Shown: positions 1-11,399 of the stretch, piece by piece | Numbering within the stretch: the first letter of the stretch is position 1 | Layout: each line of letters starts with the position of its first letter | Source of the DNA: Sipunculus nudus | Lineage: Eukaryota > Annelida > Sipuncula > Golfingiida > Sipunculidae | Assembly: GCA_026874595.1 (NCBI GenBank) | Contig: CM049313.1 | Location: 44,854,659-44,918,658 of the forward strand | DNA length: 64,000 nucleotides | Direction of reading: 5' to 3' | Position numbers and translations under genes: made by a program | Notes under the pieces: generated by a model | What the model saw: only the letters and a program-made list of their open reading frames with translations | Told to the model about the DNA's origin: nothing | The model's database searches: none

Positions 1-751
1 GCTTTTGAAATAGGGGTGGTAAAAAATACAGGTGAAATAAAAAAAAAATAAATTACCGAAGGGTTTTAGCCACTAGTATTTGGCCGCAAAAAAAACCACT
101 AAAATCTAATTAACAGGTATAAGTCTTCTTAAGTTTAAACTCGCTCCTTTTGAAAATCATTTGCTCCTGTGTTACATCCAGTGACCTGAATCCAGTGAAT
201 CCAGGTCTCCGAAGAGCACCCCTGTACCTGACTGATTTTCCAAAGGATATCACACCGCCAGTGCATCATCCAGTGGAGTCTATTTATGTTTGGGGGGGGG
301 ACTCATAGTTAAGGATGGGGAAACCTATATAAACCTTTAAGAATACTGAAATATATATATATATGTGTGTGTGTGTGTTTTAACCTTATAAATACCTTAA
401 ATATTACATACCAGTGTAAGATAAGATTTAATATAATAAATAAAGTTTTCAGTACATGCTAAATCTAACCCAGGCTCAGTTTGCATAATTTAACTTGCTC
501 GACCACAGCAATCTGGAGGTGGTTGTTTTGTATTTATTGGTGTGATATGTAACTCATCTGTTAATGGTGATCCACCAAAGAGGAAGGCAGAAATGTAACC
601 AAAGTTGATATATTTAGTGATAGATTTTTTAAGTGTAAAATCTTACTCTCTGAATAGCAGGGGGGTGATTACATTGATCATCCGCTCTTGCTAAAGACAA
701 GCTCTGTCAAATTATGATTTTTTTTTGTCAGATGATTGACGCTTTACAATG
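1..751. other. Gene-free AT-rich stretch
   Basis: No convincing coding region. It holds only short homopolymers, a poly-G run near 292 and a small TA/TG microsatellite near 352-378. Confidence 0.5.
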
Positions 752-1430
752 TTTTAGGTCACCTGATTGGTTGCTCTTTAGTCTAATGCTTATGATTATT
801 CATTGAATGAATATGCGATTTAGGTCAGAAAGTTGTTCATGGATAGGTCAATTTGACCTCACCACCAGAGGCTTTTTGCCCCGCCCTTCTGACCTTAATA
901 TTATAATGAGCCCCCAAAACGCTCTTACACAGAAGGTCTTTCTTGTGACAGCTTTTAACTAGACAATAATGACGTCACGTCAGAAAGGTCGATTACGTAG
1001 ACGTCGCATTGACTGATGTCATCGACTGGAACTGCTGCACTGATGAATGTCATGCAGTCATTGTGAACCGTCTTGCAATATTTCGGATTATGTCTTATAC
1101 GAATAACGTGCCATGCAGGTAAGACATTATAATTAACGCGGTAGTCGGAGGAATGGCCCCTGCAACCTTTTGCCTAGAACTTTTTATACTGTTTAATTTG
1201 TATAAAAACATATCCAGGAAATAATGCCGATAAGGGTACTGGTACAGACTGCACGTGTTCTGTTTTGGAGAGGTCTCCCAAATCACGCAGAGTATATTAT
1301 GGTCAGTTGACTCACGGTTTACAGTAAAATCGGCGACCTGATTGGCTGCATGGAACAGTTATTCTTATGATTATTCATAAAATGAATATGCTATAAAGGT
1401 CATGTAAAGTTCACGGTGAGGTCAAATTAT
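752..1430 (+). repeat. Pair of diverged direct repeats
   Basis: The segments 752-870 and 1331-1430 share, in order, an ACCTGATTGG block, a CTTATGATTATTCAT block, a GAATATGC block and a region rich in GGTCA near the end. They look like two diverged copies of one unit about 580 bp apart. No coding potential is seen. The spacer carries several GACGTC motifs (CRE-like), with no independent evidence of function. Confidence 0.45.
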
Positions 1431-1504
1431 CTAGTCGGTTTTTGGTTAAAAGAGACCAGATTTAGCTTTTGGTTTACACTCGAGAAACAAAACTCGCGCA
1501 CAGT

Positions 1505-2730
1505 TAATTAAAATTTAATATGAAGTGGTATAGAAGTAGTATTAGTAGTAGTCATTATATGTAATAATTATAGTATACATATTATAAAAATAAGTAGGAG
1601 TGGTAGTAGTAGTAGTTGTATTTGTCTCGGCCCAAGACGTGTGATTCCGATTCGCTCTGCTCCTCTCCGTCAACAACCACTTGGGAACGACTCTTAGAAA
1701 AACGCCTCGTAAGGTTCCAAATAGGAGACCCCTTTGGAATCGTATAATTGACATTTCAAGCGGTGACAACATAAAATAATTACCTTTTTGTTGTTTTTGG
1801 ATGTTTTATAAAACATCTGCAAAGTATTGGCACCAAAATAAAGCTCTATAGCCCTTATTATCCATAATTTTGCCAAGAGCTGATGTGTTTACATAGAGAA
1901 CAAGCCGCCATGATTACATTAAGTGTCCGCTCATTACAAATTCCTGTATATTGTTATGTTTAAATCACCGCGGGCTTACAAGGATCGTTAGGGATAATAT
2001 TTCATTAATATATTAAGGTAAGAACGCGGTAAAGTTGCCAGAAAGACCCATTTACTACCAAAGACACTAACGGATGCTTTTTGGTGTGTGTATTTAGTAG
2101 TTTTAAGAGTATTTTTGGTGCCTTCTACCAGTGTCTACCATTTCACCATTACAACTGTACAGGCCATTTCCACAACTGTGATCGTATCACAGTTGTGGAT
2201 CCGCAACAATAGTAGTATATACTGCTGCAGAAGGTTAAGACTGATATTCCACAGACGTTTCAGCACATAACAAACGGTAAATAGTATAGTCATGATTTTA
2301 CTGGGAATTTGTCGTGCTCGTCATTTTTTACATTGTGAGGACATAAGAATAATGGATTTTTGTAAAGAGAGGGCCTATAATAACTGTCAGGCAACCGCTG
2401 AATTTTGTTGTTTAAAGTTATCAAATTCTCCTAGGTTGTTTGAATAGTTTGCATATTAAAATTATGGCAATTATCAGCTTAAGGCTGCTTCAGATGCATG
2501 TTAGACACCAAAAAGTGACACCGTGATTTTAAATCTGACACAGCGCTCTTCCTGGTATATTTGTTTACGATATTTACGTTCATTTTCATATGACCTTTTA
2601 ACTTTTTTGAAAATTTTAAATTTTTAAAAGGTACACAATGTTTAATCAACCAGAAACAGCTAACCACTTTGTAATGGGCTTACATGAAACTACATGACCC
2701 AATCTAAAAACCGTGTTATTTTGTTTTCCT
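1505..2730 (+). repeat. Dispersed repeat A, copy 1
   Basis: Blocks at about 1508-1580, 2205-2345 and 2640-2725 recur in the same order at 42079-42150, 42560-42715 and 42795-42875. The last block also recurs inverted at 43505-43745. Shared words include CAGACGTTTCAGCACA and CTACATGACCCAATCTAAAA. This is an interspersed element of unknown class with no open frame of note. Its ends are not resolved. Confidence 0.55.
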
Positions 2731-3540
2731 CGTATCATGTTTCTTTCTTACTTAATATATGTGTGATGGGTCACACAAATGGCAAGACAGAATCAAATCA
2801 TGTTTGGTCTTTACAGTTTGTCTAGAGAAAAATAAAATTTATGAAAAAAAAAAATGTTTTGACTAGTTTTGTTCAAATATGATATGATGACTGGGATAAA
2901 ATAGAATTTTTTTTTACAAAGACATGCAGATGTCTACCCATCGGCCGCCATCTGCAAAACAAACGAGGAATTACATTATTTCGGTAGACTTGAACTTGAA
3001 GATCAAGGTCAAGGTCATCTGTTTTCAAGCTCAACTGAGGTAACGGTTGAAGACACCAGTCTTCAGCAACTGATGAAACTAGTTAGTTTAATATGTTCAT
3101 TGAGCAAACCAGGTTCAGGACACTAGCTGAATCCCCACCTGAGAAACTGATACCATTATCGTCATTTGATAGACTAAAAAACAGAGATAAAGTGGGAAAC
3201 TAAAAATAAATACAGGTGGCGCCACCACTCTAGCAGCCGATGAAACTGTCCATGATTTATAAATGAGGCAAGAATTCAAGCATTAATCATTGAGACAATG
3301 GAGCTTTTATCAATTTTTTATTTATTCTTGTGTGCACAGACGAGTCCCATAATTCAGAGAATATTGTCTATTAATAATAATATTTCTCAGTAACCTTATT
3401 TTAGGGTTTCCAAGGACACTTTTCATCTCCATTTAAATGTTACTTGGTCCAATTTAACGGTTACTAGTCAATGGGCCAGTAGGGGTATAGCCCCTAAATC
3501 CTAATTTTCTTATACCTAGAGATCCTTAGTTTGTGAAAAT
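2731..3540. other. Gene-free stretch
   Basis: AT-rich, no coding sequence recognised. It includes one copy of the 12-bp palindrome GGTGGCGCCACC at 3215-3226, which is also found in the repeat families to the right. Confidence 0.4.
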
Positions 3541-3544
3541 TAAT

Positions 3545-3956
3545 GTTGGCACTTGAAACAATTAAGGTTGATTTAGAGGTATAGCTTCCACCCATCTCGT
3601 ATATCGGTCAATGCAGATGAGAATAAATCAATATCCATTAGAGGGAGGCAAGGCCTCAACAAGATCTATATGTATATGTCCAAATCTGGAGTAGCGAAAG
3701 TACCCATTGGTGATTTCACGTGAAGATGCACTTTGGCTTTCTGGCATGCAAGAAAAGTTTTAGCCCATGCGCGCACGTCTTTATTCATTTCAGGCCAAGT
3801 GAATCGAGGGGTGATTAATTTCTGAATTGCTCCGATTCCAGGGTGAGCCAAACAATGAAGTGCACTGAACACTTCGCGACGGTACTGTCCCGGTATGAAA
3901 GGGCGTTCGTCACCTGTTGATATATCACACCAAATGTATTCGGTGCTTGAACACAA
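3545..3956 (-). pseudogene. Ty3/gypsy integrase fragment
   Basis: The open part (3666-3956, 96 codons) holds the integrase N-terminal zinc-binding region, with His34 and His38 in a H-x3-H pair. A CxxC pair is expected next, but the first Cys is Phe (residue 68) and only Cys71 remains. Beyond the stop, the minus-strand frame still reads like the start of the catalytic core (an IDLVEALPPSNGY-type stretch, then a CIDRYTRW stretch), with a stop inside. The rest of the D,D35E core is absent. It is the 3'-most part of the minus-strand gypsy relic and cannot be functional. Confidence 0.8.
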
Positions 3957-4009
3957 GTGAAGATGACGAACCTCGCAACAGCTGCAGCTCTTTGTTGTCT
4001 TCTTGATCA

Positions 4010-4345
4010 GCGGCGATATTGCGAAAATCTATGCACGCATTGGTGTGTAGTGCATGAACCTGCGAACGTGAAAGTGTATCTGCTGCTACATTTTCAAGTC
4101 CTTTGACGTGTTGATTGTCCGTGGTAAATTGCGATAGAAAATCTAGCCTACGAATATCCCTCGGTGACTTTTATCTGGTTTAGAATATAAAGCATAAACC
4201 AAATGCTTATGATTAGTGAAGATAATAAACTGTCTGCCTTCGATTAATGTTTGACACCCAGATACATTGCAAGTAACTCTATGCCAAATGTGCTATAGCG
4301 AGTTTCTGCGAGTAAAATGCAATTGGTTTCCACTCACCGTCACAG
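4010..4345 (-). pseudogene. Ty3/gypsy RNase H fragment
   Basis: Minus-strand reading gives recognisable RNase H pieces in shifting frames: a WKPIAFYSQKL-type stretch, a YLGVKH-type stretch, GRQFIIFTNHKHL, and the end-of-domain signature LENVAADTLSRSQVHAL. Gypsy RNase H domains normally end with a 'NxxADxLSR' box like this, followed by the tether to integrase, which fits the neighbouring piece at 3956. Several frameshifts are needed, so this is a relic. Confidence 0.7.
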
Positions 4346-4349
4346 TGTA

Positions 4350-5655
4350 GGATTTTTCCCACAGATAATAGAAAACAACAAAGAAATTAAGTTTTAAATA
4401 ACCAAAATTCCCGAAAGATATGTCCTTATTTTATACTGCCAATCTTATAAGATAAATGTGATAAACAGGCATCAAGAAGGGTCGCGGCAGGCCACTGAAT
4501 TTCACCTTATGTCAATTATCATTTAGCCCCTTAACACGTTTAAATGTATTAACCAAACATTATTCAAGGACAAGCAGAAGAATGGGGTGGCCTGAACATT
4601 CCCGTCTGTAGTCCAGCCTACTTTACAACAGGGGTGTCTATTAATGGGTCAGTCCAAATACTGATAGCTGAGGGGGAGTAGGCCTTATGTCATACACTCT
4701 TCCCCCCTTATATGGAAACAGGAGCTTTTTTTGTTAAATAAAGAAGACATCTTAGCCGTATACAGACAAAAGCAATTTTGAACAGCCACACATTACAGCC
4801 TCAGGTAAAAAAAAAACCTGGAAACAGAGATTCCAGGAAAAACATTGAGCTTGTAATAAATTGTGCTTGGACCTGACAGAGCTGGCAGTATTTATTTTAT
4901 ATAACTGTAATATCTTAATCTGTTCCCCCTCCCAAAATTTAGTATATTGGTTTATTGAAATAAACATATCATATAGTAATGGAATGATAACAACATAGAT
5001 TAGCATTTCATACATAAGAAAAAACATTAATGTTTACAAAATATTTTGCATTATGTCCAAATTGGCTGCACTGTGTCAACATAGCAGGAAATTTAAGACA
5101 GTTTTACTCAAAAATCACTGAGCATGTAGCATTTAAAATGTCTTTTCGTAATAACTTTGCACAAGGTGGCAAGTCCATTGGCAGATTTCTATTAATTGTA
5201 TTGCCACCATTTTTTAAATATATATATGTTAGGAGCACTAGTGCTGGGCAACATCAACTGTATCTTCGGTGCTGTAGCTGTGCAGAATGTACTGGTGTGT
5301 GCAGGAGGCAGAACATGTCTCTCTCCTGCCAGAAATAAGACAAACGCAGCAGTATCTGTTCCACACAAATTGTTTCAAAACATGTATCAATAATGAACAA
5401 CTCTGACTTAAAGATCAATGTGATTTTGTATTTAATGACTACCGCTTAGAGCCTACAGGTCTATTTTAATTGACATGCTATGCTGACCTGGTTAATGTAA
5501 CAATTATCATATAAAGACTGAATGAAGAATACGGTCAGATCATAACAATACATTATCAGGGTTTATATGTACCTAAATGGATGCAAACTTGCATGAATAA
5601 CAATTAAGCTCAAAGTAAAATAATTCATAATTAATTGTTATATTGGGTTATGCAA
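4350..5655. other. Noncoding block splitting the gypsy relic
   Basis: AT-rich DNA lying between the RT and RNase H pieces of the minus-strand gypsy element, where an intact element would have only a short spacer. It is probably one or more later insertions. No terminal repeats or target duplication were found by eye, and the short open frames here do not resemble known proteins. Confidence 0.45.
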
Positions 5656-6330
5656 GTAATGTAAGGGTGTCAGTATTCTGCAGCTTTGTGAATGAACCGA
5701 CGAGAAGAAATTTACCAAACCTTAAAATCGTCGAAGCTGTCTAATAGATATAGGACGTGGAAATTTTTGAATGGCGTTCACCTTCTCATCTATAGCGGCT
5801 AGATACCATGCTCATCCACATGCTGACCCAGGAGCTGCATCTGATTCACTCCAAACTTGCACTTTAGTGGATTTATGATGACGCCATATTCCTATAAACG
5901 CGTGAAAAGTAGTTGCGAATTTTGCATGTGTTCATCGCGACTAACTGGAGACGAGAAGATCAACGATATATGCATAAAACGCTGCGAAACATATATTTAC
6001 CGACTCTATATATAATACATTATTATTTGTCCGTTCACCTAACCATCAAAATAAAATGACGTCATGAAAACTTCATTATAAAGCTGATTGGTGAAGAATG
6101 ATTATCTGTACTGTCTGTACGAAATAACGTCACGTCAATACACGTTTTCCTTTCAAATTTGTAGTGAAATCATGCAGATGCGGAACAGGATATTTGGCAG
6201 GCCCAGTGTGGCTATTTAGCGTCAGATAGTCTCTACATGACTTCCAGTCTCCTGGTGTTTTCTTAGGTACCATATGGAGAGGAGATGACCAGTTACTGCT
6301 TGATTGTCTAATTATTCCCTGCAACAACAC
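5656..6330 (-). pseudogene. Ty3/gypsy reverse transcriptase fragments
   Basis: The open frame 6130-6330 (minus) has an RT N-terminal region: SSSNWSSPLHMVPKKTPGDW, then a degraded RDY.TLNS box and PVPHLHDFTTNL. A second piece at about 5975-5656 reads YIVDLLVSS, a mutated form of the catalytic YxDD box, followed by a palm/thumb-like FGVNQMQLLGQHVDEHG stretch in shifted frames. Between them, 5985-6135 is a copy of repeat A replacing the middle of the domain. The polymerase is inactive. Confidence 0.8.
5985..6135 (+). repeat. Dispersed repeat A, short copy inside RT relic
   Basis: This block matches 42226-42370: ATTTACCGACTC, GTCCGTTCAC, ATAAAATGACGTCAT and AACGTCACGTCA occur in the same order. 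A further diverged piece lies at 20819-20877. It replaces the central part of the gypsy RT. Confidence 0.6.
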
Positions 6331-6413
6331 GTGGTTAAATTCTGCCTATGCAATATTAAGGCAATCAGTATGATGTACGACGGAGTAATTTGATAGAAGT
6401 GGAGCTATAATTA

Positions 6414-6995
6414 TCACGTGCGAATCTTAAGGTATTTCTGCGGAAGCGAGTCATAAGGCGAGGTACTTACAGGTTTAGCAAACATTGGACTTAACGAGGA
6501 CGTGTGTGATACGATCCCCCTAAAAGCGAGATTGGTAGTTGCGACAATGAATTTTTGGTGTTTGACGCCTAGAAGTAATCCGAATCGTTGCAGTAAATCA
6601 GCGCTAATGATAGGCGTTGACACATCAGCTACGACGAAAAACCATCGAAAAAGTCTACGAAGGGGAAGGTCTAGCGTTAACGACTTTTCTCCACATGTAT
6701 TGATGGGATATTTGTTGACGGCTAATATATAAACTGAAGATGAAAGTCTACCTTTGTCCGTTACCGATAATGGTATAACGCTGACTTCGGCTCCAGTATC
6801 TACCAGGAAAAGAGTACCAGTCGATTTGTCCGTAATGAAGAAAAGGCGACAAACAGGTGCTGCGCCAGATGGACTTGTCGCTCCTAGTCTCTGGCCTCGG
6901 CGTTTTCGGACACTGTAGAAGATTGGCTCTTGTATGATGTAAATGTAGAAGGTGGAGACGTTGTTTGTATATTGACTGACGCCGACGAGTACCAC
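6414..6995 (-). pseudogene. Ty3/gypsy retropepsin (aspartic protease) region
   Basis: A 193-codon open frame. Residues about 50-75 carry a Ty3/gypsy protease start (VCRLFFITDKSTGTLFLV) and the catalytic DTG at 66-68 followed by AEVSVIP. The second structural box appears as PIISADLLQRFGL near residue 128, like the IIGADFL box of metazoan gypsy elements. The domain looks nearly whole, but the frame is separated from gag and RT by stops. In life the enzyme cuts the Gag-Pol polyprotein inside the particle. Confidence 0.8.
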
Positions 6996-7315
6996 AACCG
7001 CAGTTATTCTGGAACTGGCGAGATAACGCTTGTACCTGCTGCAACAGCTGCGTTACCGTGGATTCCAGCGCTGAAACATCAGGACATGGCTTTGTGGTCT
7101 GTGTAGGCGGAAACGTATCAACAGAGACTGTTCCGACTGTGACAACCGGAGTAGCTACCTCGGCGATTTTATCTGCAAAGTCGGCTATATGTTCGATAGT
7201 TACCGCGTCAGAAGTAGAATCAGAATCAGTTGGATGTTAGCAGGTAAACGTTGGAGAAAAAGTTGTTTCAGTATACAGTTCTCTAGCGTGTGCTCACCCT
7301 ACAGCTTGTAACAGC

Positions 7316-7745
7316 CCGCCTTTTTCAGCCCTTGGTTGAGTATCACCTTATTAGGGTGATCATTAACTTTGGTAATGTATCGCGGTCAGTGACCTTTCCC
7401 CTGCCCAGCATACACGTAGGAAGGCCAGGGAGTTCTGAAGCCAGTCGGGTTTGGACTTACAGCTGATACAGAAGAGCTGGTTTGCTGAATCAAAGCGTCA
7501 TCTTCTGTATATCCAGGAGTCAGCCTTGACAATCTTGGTATGTGCTTTATCCCTTGTACTTCAGACCATATGCAGTTTGATAATTGTTAAAGTTTTTAGT
7601 AGTGTTTATAACCCTATATATTTGTGGTGGTTCTCTGAATTACCCGGCCATGCAGATAGAAAAACAAAAATCCTGTCCTCAGAATTAGAAATCCCTCACA
7701 ACTGGCGAGTGTTAGCCTTCACGAGCATGACAAATTTGCGCTAGG
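7316..7745 (+). repeat. Dispersed repeat B, copy 1
   Basis: The sequence from GCCCGCCTTTTTCA through TTTGTGGTGGTTCT and ATCCTGTCCTCAGAATTAG matches 17750-18005 in the same orientation. This copy carries about 120 extra bases near 7390-7520 that the other lacks. The class is unknown and the open frame here is unlikely to be a gene. Confidence 0.6.
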
Positions 7746-8439
7746 AAACGAACCCTGGTTGATAAATTGCGTTGTTCAGGTTAATTTTTGGTATCCAACA
7801 TCACAATATATTGTGTACACTTATAAGAAGTCCATCTATTAGTAATCTGAAGAACCACACAGTTGATATCATGGAGATACATTTATTTAACAATTCTGTG
7901 TGCTTGTGTCATTCATTGATCATCTATAATACAAACTATGAAAGAAAGAAAACTGATATTGTACAATTAATAAATAGATAAAAGTTAAAATAAAATAAAA
8001 ATAGGTTATACAATACATTTTTTTCTCAAAGGCAGGTTTTAAATAAATGCACAAAGGAAAATTTCTTTTGAAATTCGATTTCAGTCATCTTCCACTTACT
8101 TGCTCATACCTCTTATCATTAATATCATACATATATATCATATTCATAAATTTAAAAATCATACTTGAAAAATATTTAGTTTACATAAAGATTCACTATC
8201 TATTGCCCATTAAAAGAATATCCAGCCATATTCAACTAATAGCCCTGTTAAATTACCATTTTTATAGCCCTGGGAGGGTTCATATAAATCTTAACATCAG
8301 CACACAAGAGCAAGCCAGATGCAGATGTCATATCATCACGCTGAACTGAACTTTAGACACCCAGCGGCTGCTTTTTGGCTCAAAGGCCGACTGTGGGAGT
8401 AAATCCTTCTGCATACATGCTTGATAACATTACTTTGAT
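7746..8439. other. Gene-free AT-rich stretch
   Basis: Nothing recognised beyond short chance open frames. Confidence 0.4.
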
Positions 8440-9130
8440 CCACTGTGCTAAAGCGGTCTCTACTACCCACTGAAGAGCTCAGTCCACGACAGGGCTGCGA
8501 TCATGATGTTCTCGCAGCAACCGGTCCCCGATCCGTCTGCGATCACGATGTTGGAACTGCGCGCGTGGATAGATGCTACTGCGCTGCTTCAGATTGGCAG
8601 TCGGTGGTTGCAATGGTCCCCATGTTTGGCTAGTACACATAACATGACCGGTGTAAAAAAGTTGAGTGAAGCCACACATGTCAGCATGGACAGAAATTAC
8701 ATGCCACAACTGGCCTGTCTGCAAGGCCAACAGATCATACTGCTCCATGAACAACTGGCAGTGGCTAAAAGGAGGCAGCGGAGCGAAACGGATAGACCGA
8801 TGCTACCATGTTTACTGGCGATCGACCTACGCTGTCAGGAAGCTAATACTGCGCTTCTGGGACACTGATGGTGATCGAATTCCGATCTGACCACGCTTTT
8901 AATCCACGGCGACCCCGCGGCGGAAATTTTGTCCATGTTCAAAACTGGTCGCCACTCATGGCGTTCATGGTGACCATATGACGACCCAAGGCGACACTAT
9001 CTCGCTCCTACGAAGCTCAAGAAAACTTAAGGCCACTCTGGCTGCGCTCTGCGGCCATTATGCCCCAATTCGGTGATCGCAGCGAGATCGCCTTCCCTTC
9101 TCGTGTGACGGGGGTGTAAGTAGCGACTAG
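8440..9130. other. GC-rich island of unknown origin
   Basis: This block is clearly richer in G+C and CpG than its flanks and holds scattered GCGATC and CGATC words, some as imperfect repeats (TGCGATCATGATGTT and TGCGATCACGATGTT). A 121-codon frame (8503-8868, +) overlaps another on the opposite strand. Neither resembles a known protein, and I infer they are by-products of composition. It could be a short transposon or a regulatory CpG patch. Confidence 0.35.
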
Positions 9131-9186
9131 ACCCGTGCTATAAATGCCCTTTTGACCTCATCTTTAACGGCCAGTTACTGACTTGT

Positions 9187-9188
<2 letters not shown>

Positions 9189-9249
<61 letters not shown>
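9189..9249. repeat. (TA)n microsatellite, about 61 bp
   Basis: Uninterrupted TA dinucleotides. An AT-rich AAATA-type run follows to about 9360. Confidence 0.95.
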
Positions 9250-9251
<2 letters not shown>

Positions 9252-9535
9252 ACTTGACTAAATGATTGGTAAACAAACAAACAAAAATAAATAAATAAAC
9301 AAATACATAAAAAATAAAAATTAAAAATAAATAAATAAAAATAAAATAAATTAGAACAGACAAACATCCAACAACGTTTTAGTCAAGTTATCTTAACCTT
9401 CAAATCAATTTTCTTGTGAACAGCATTGCTTTTACCAAATTTATAGAGTATTATAGTTTAATCCACATGACTAACTGAGAGGATTACACTTAACAGTTCT
9501 TCAGTTTAACTTAGAACAAGATTGTAAACAGCAAC

Positions 9536-10110
9536 ATGTCTGACACACGTGAAGACCTCACTCGGGCCTTAAATGAGGCTAAAGCCACTAATACATTAAT
9601 CAATCTTCAGTTCAGTCTTGATAGAATAATAGGCAGAATCGGCCTTTATGCCTGCAGTAACGCAGGACAAATCTGACATTATGCTGATCAAATTAAACAG
9701 GCCGCTATCGACTTAGACAATGATATCAATCTTGTCAAATCAGTGATTCGATCCACCTAAGTTGGCAAAGTCGCAAAGTCTGTTGAATGTTTTATGTTGA
9801 GAAAAACAACAACAGATGAAAAGGGAAAGGTTACTAAAAACGTAACATGGCAAGAAGTTAACCAACACATTAAGTTCTCTTTTCTGCCACCTTACGACAT
9901 GGATCACCTCAAAAACAGACTGACCAAGCTTAGACAGAAATCACAAAATTTGCTAGAGGAGCATAATGACACCTTCATACAACTGGTGGTTGAATTGTAT
10001 GAAAATACATGACCCAGTAACAAAAATAAAGAAACCGTAGAACACTATGCACGAAGTCTGAGTAGTACTGCTGCACCAAGGGCAGCCCTCGGTAAAAGGA
10101 GATGATGAGG
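9536..10110 (+). pseudogene. Ty3/gypsy gag relic
   Basis: Starting at ATG 9536, one frame runs through the block but is broken by TGA (after AGQI), TAA (before VGKVAKSVECF) and TGA at 10012. The longest open part, 9794-10012, reads as a capsid-type region with TWQEVNQHIKFSFLPPYD and LTKLRQKSQNLLEEHNDTF. After the third stop the same frame continues with NKNKETVEHYARSLSS. No zinc knuckle follows; the remainder to about 10260 is degraded. The gag is followed almost directly by the integrase region, so protease, RT and RNase H have been deleted. Confidence 0.65.
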
Positions 10111-10357
10111 CCATGTAAAAGGCCAGAAACCTGATGCACGATGACTTAGCTTTTCAGAAACCTGGAAGAGACCCTGAGCCTGACAATAGATACAAAACCC
10201 CTAGGGACTCTCATAAATAAGCAATCCCAACCTTTTGTTACAGCACGACATGTGTATGTTGACATCGATTTGGATGCCATCATCGAGGCACAAACTTAAC
10301 AGTTCCCAACACTGAAACGGAAAGCTCAAAAGGGCAATCCGTATCTCACACCGATTG

Positions 10358-11398
10358 ATGGGACACTCTTTAACTTGCGGCTACCATACGAGGGGGGCGC
10401 CACAGTACCCTAGGCTTGTTATGCCACCCCCTTACCAAGAGAAAATAATAAAACATGCATATCTTCAGCTTGGCCATCTAAAGGTTATTAAAACAATGCA
10501 TTGGGTGAATCAAGCGTACATGTTTCCTGGACTGAAAAGATCAGTACAACGGGTCGTCCACAATTGCCCAAACTGCATCTTACAGAGGACACCCAGAGAC
10601 AAAATGGCTTTTCAGGAAATGCCTGTGCCATCACAGAGTTTCCAATTTATCTCTTGTGACCTTATTGGCCCATTTGTTGCTAGTAAGAATGACAACAAAT
10701 ATGTCCTCACAATCATTGACCACCTAAGTTCAATTCTGGAAGTATTCCCTCTCCCTGACAAAACATGCAAGTCTGTATGGACAGCCCTACACCAGCAATA
10801 TTTTGCTCGGTATGGCACTCTTAGGACTATCCTCACAGATAATAGCCTTAAATATAATGCTACAGCTTGGGATAAATACCTTAAAGAACTGGGCATAGAA
10901 CACAGAAGGTCCACGGCCTACCACCCGCAATCTAACGGGAAAATCGAGCGAATAAATCGGACAGTTAAAGAACTACTGTCCAGAATACTTGCAAATAACC
11001 CTGACCAATGGGAGGCTGTCCTAAGTGATGTACAATGGGCACATAACAGTTCTCGTAATGTATCAACAGGCCAGCCCCCATATCTGGTTGTATTTGGAAG
11101 ACATCCAAATGCTCCATTACGCCACATTGATCCCAATATGGCTTATACATTAAATGATAGAATACAGAGAATGCACAGCATCTGGCTTGAGACTCAAGCC
11201 AATATCCAAGCAAGCCGCATACCAGACAGACTGAGATCAGAACGGCAGGCTAATGCGCAAATACTGGCGAACAATACGGTAGTCCTACTAAAAGCTGAGA
11301 ATCCTATGACATTTAATGCCAAATATGACCCTCAGTGGGTGATAACAGAACAACGTAACACTAAATGTAACATACAAAACCAGCAAACTGGCAATTAA
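10358..11398 (+). pseudogene. Ty3/gypsy integrase, open but truncated frame
   Basis: A 346-codon open frame. Numbering from one codon upstream, the zinc-binding region has His34, His41, Cys71 and Cys74, and the catalytic core has Asp102 (CDLIGPF), Asp162 (LTDNS) and Glu198 (NGKIERINR), an intact D,D35E spacing. The usual TDNG/TDQG box is changed to TDNS. A frameshift near 10392 separates an N-terminal piece (NPYLTPIDGTLF in another frame). The C-terminus reads NQQTG and then stops at the border of the hAT-like insertion at 11400. All key residues remain, but the parent element lacks its other pol domains. Confidence 0.85.
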
Positions 11399-11399
11399 G

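Larger units (their letters stand above)
3541..7250 (-). mobile_element. Decayed Ty3/gypsy retrotransposon, minus strand
   Basis: Read on the minus strand, pieces appear in standard Ty3/gypsy order: protease (6995-6414), RT (6330-5656), RNase H (4345-4010) and integrase (3956-3545). Two noncoding blocks interrupt the order: 5985-6135 inside RT, which is a piece of repeat A, and about 4350-5655 between RT and RNase H. No LTRs were recognised. Stops and frameshifts separate all the pieces, so the element is dead. A basic, Ser/Gln-rich stretch at 6996-7250 may be the end of gag, but no zinc knuckle is visible. Confidence 0.8.

Noticed and set aside
8503-8868. 121-codon frame as a gene
   Set aside because: Overlapped by an equally long frame on the other strand, no recognisable domain, no splice or start context; explained by GC-rich composition.
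9164-9367. Tyr/Ile-rich open frames
   Set aside because: Translations of the TA microsatellite; the same holds for 18804-19118 and 16748-16985.
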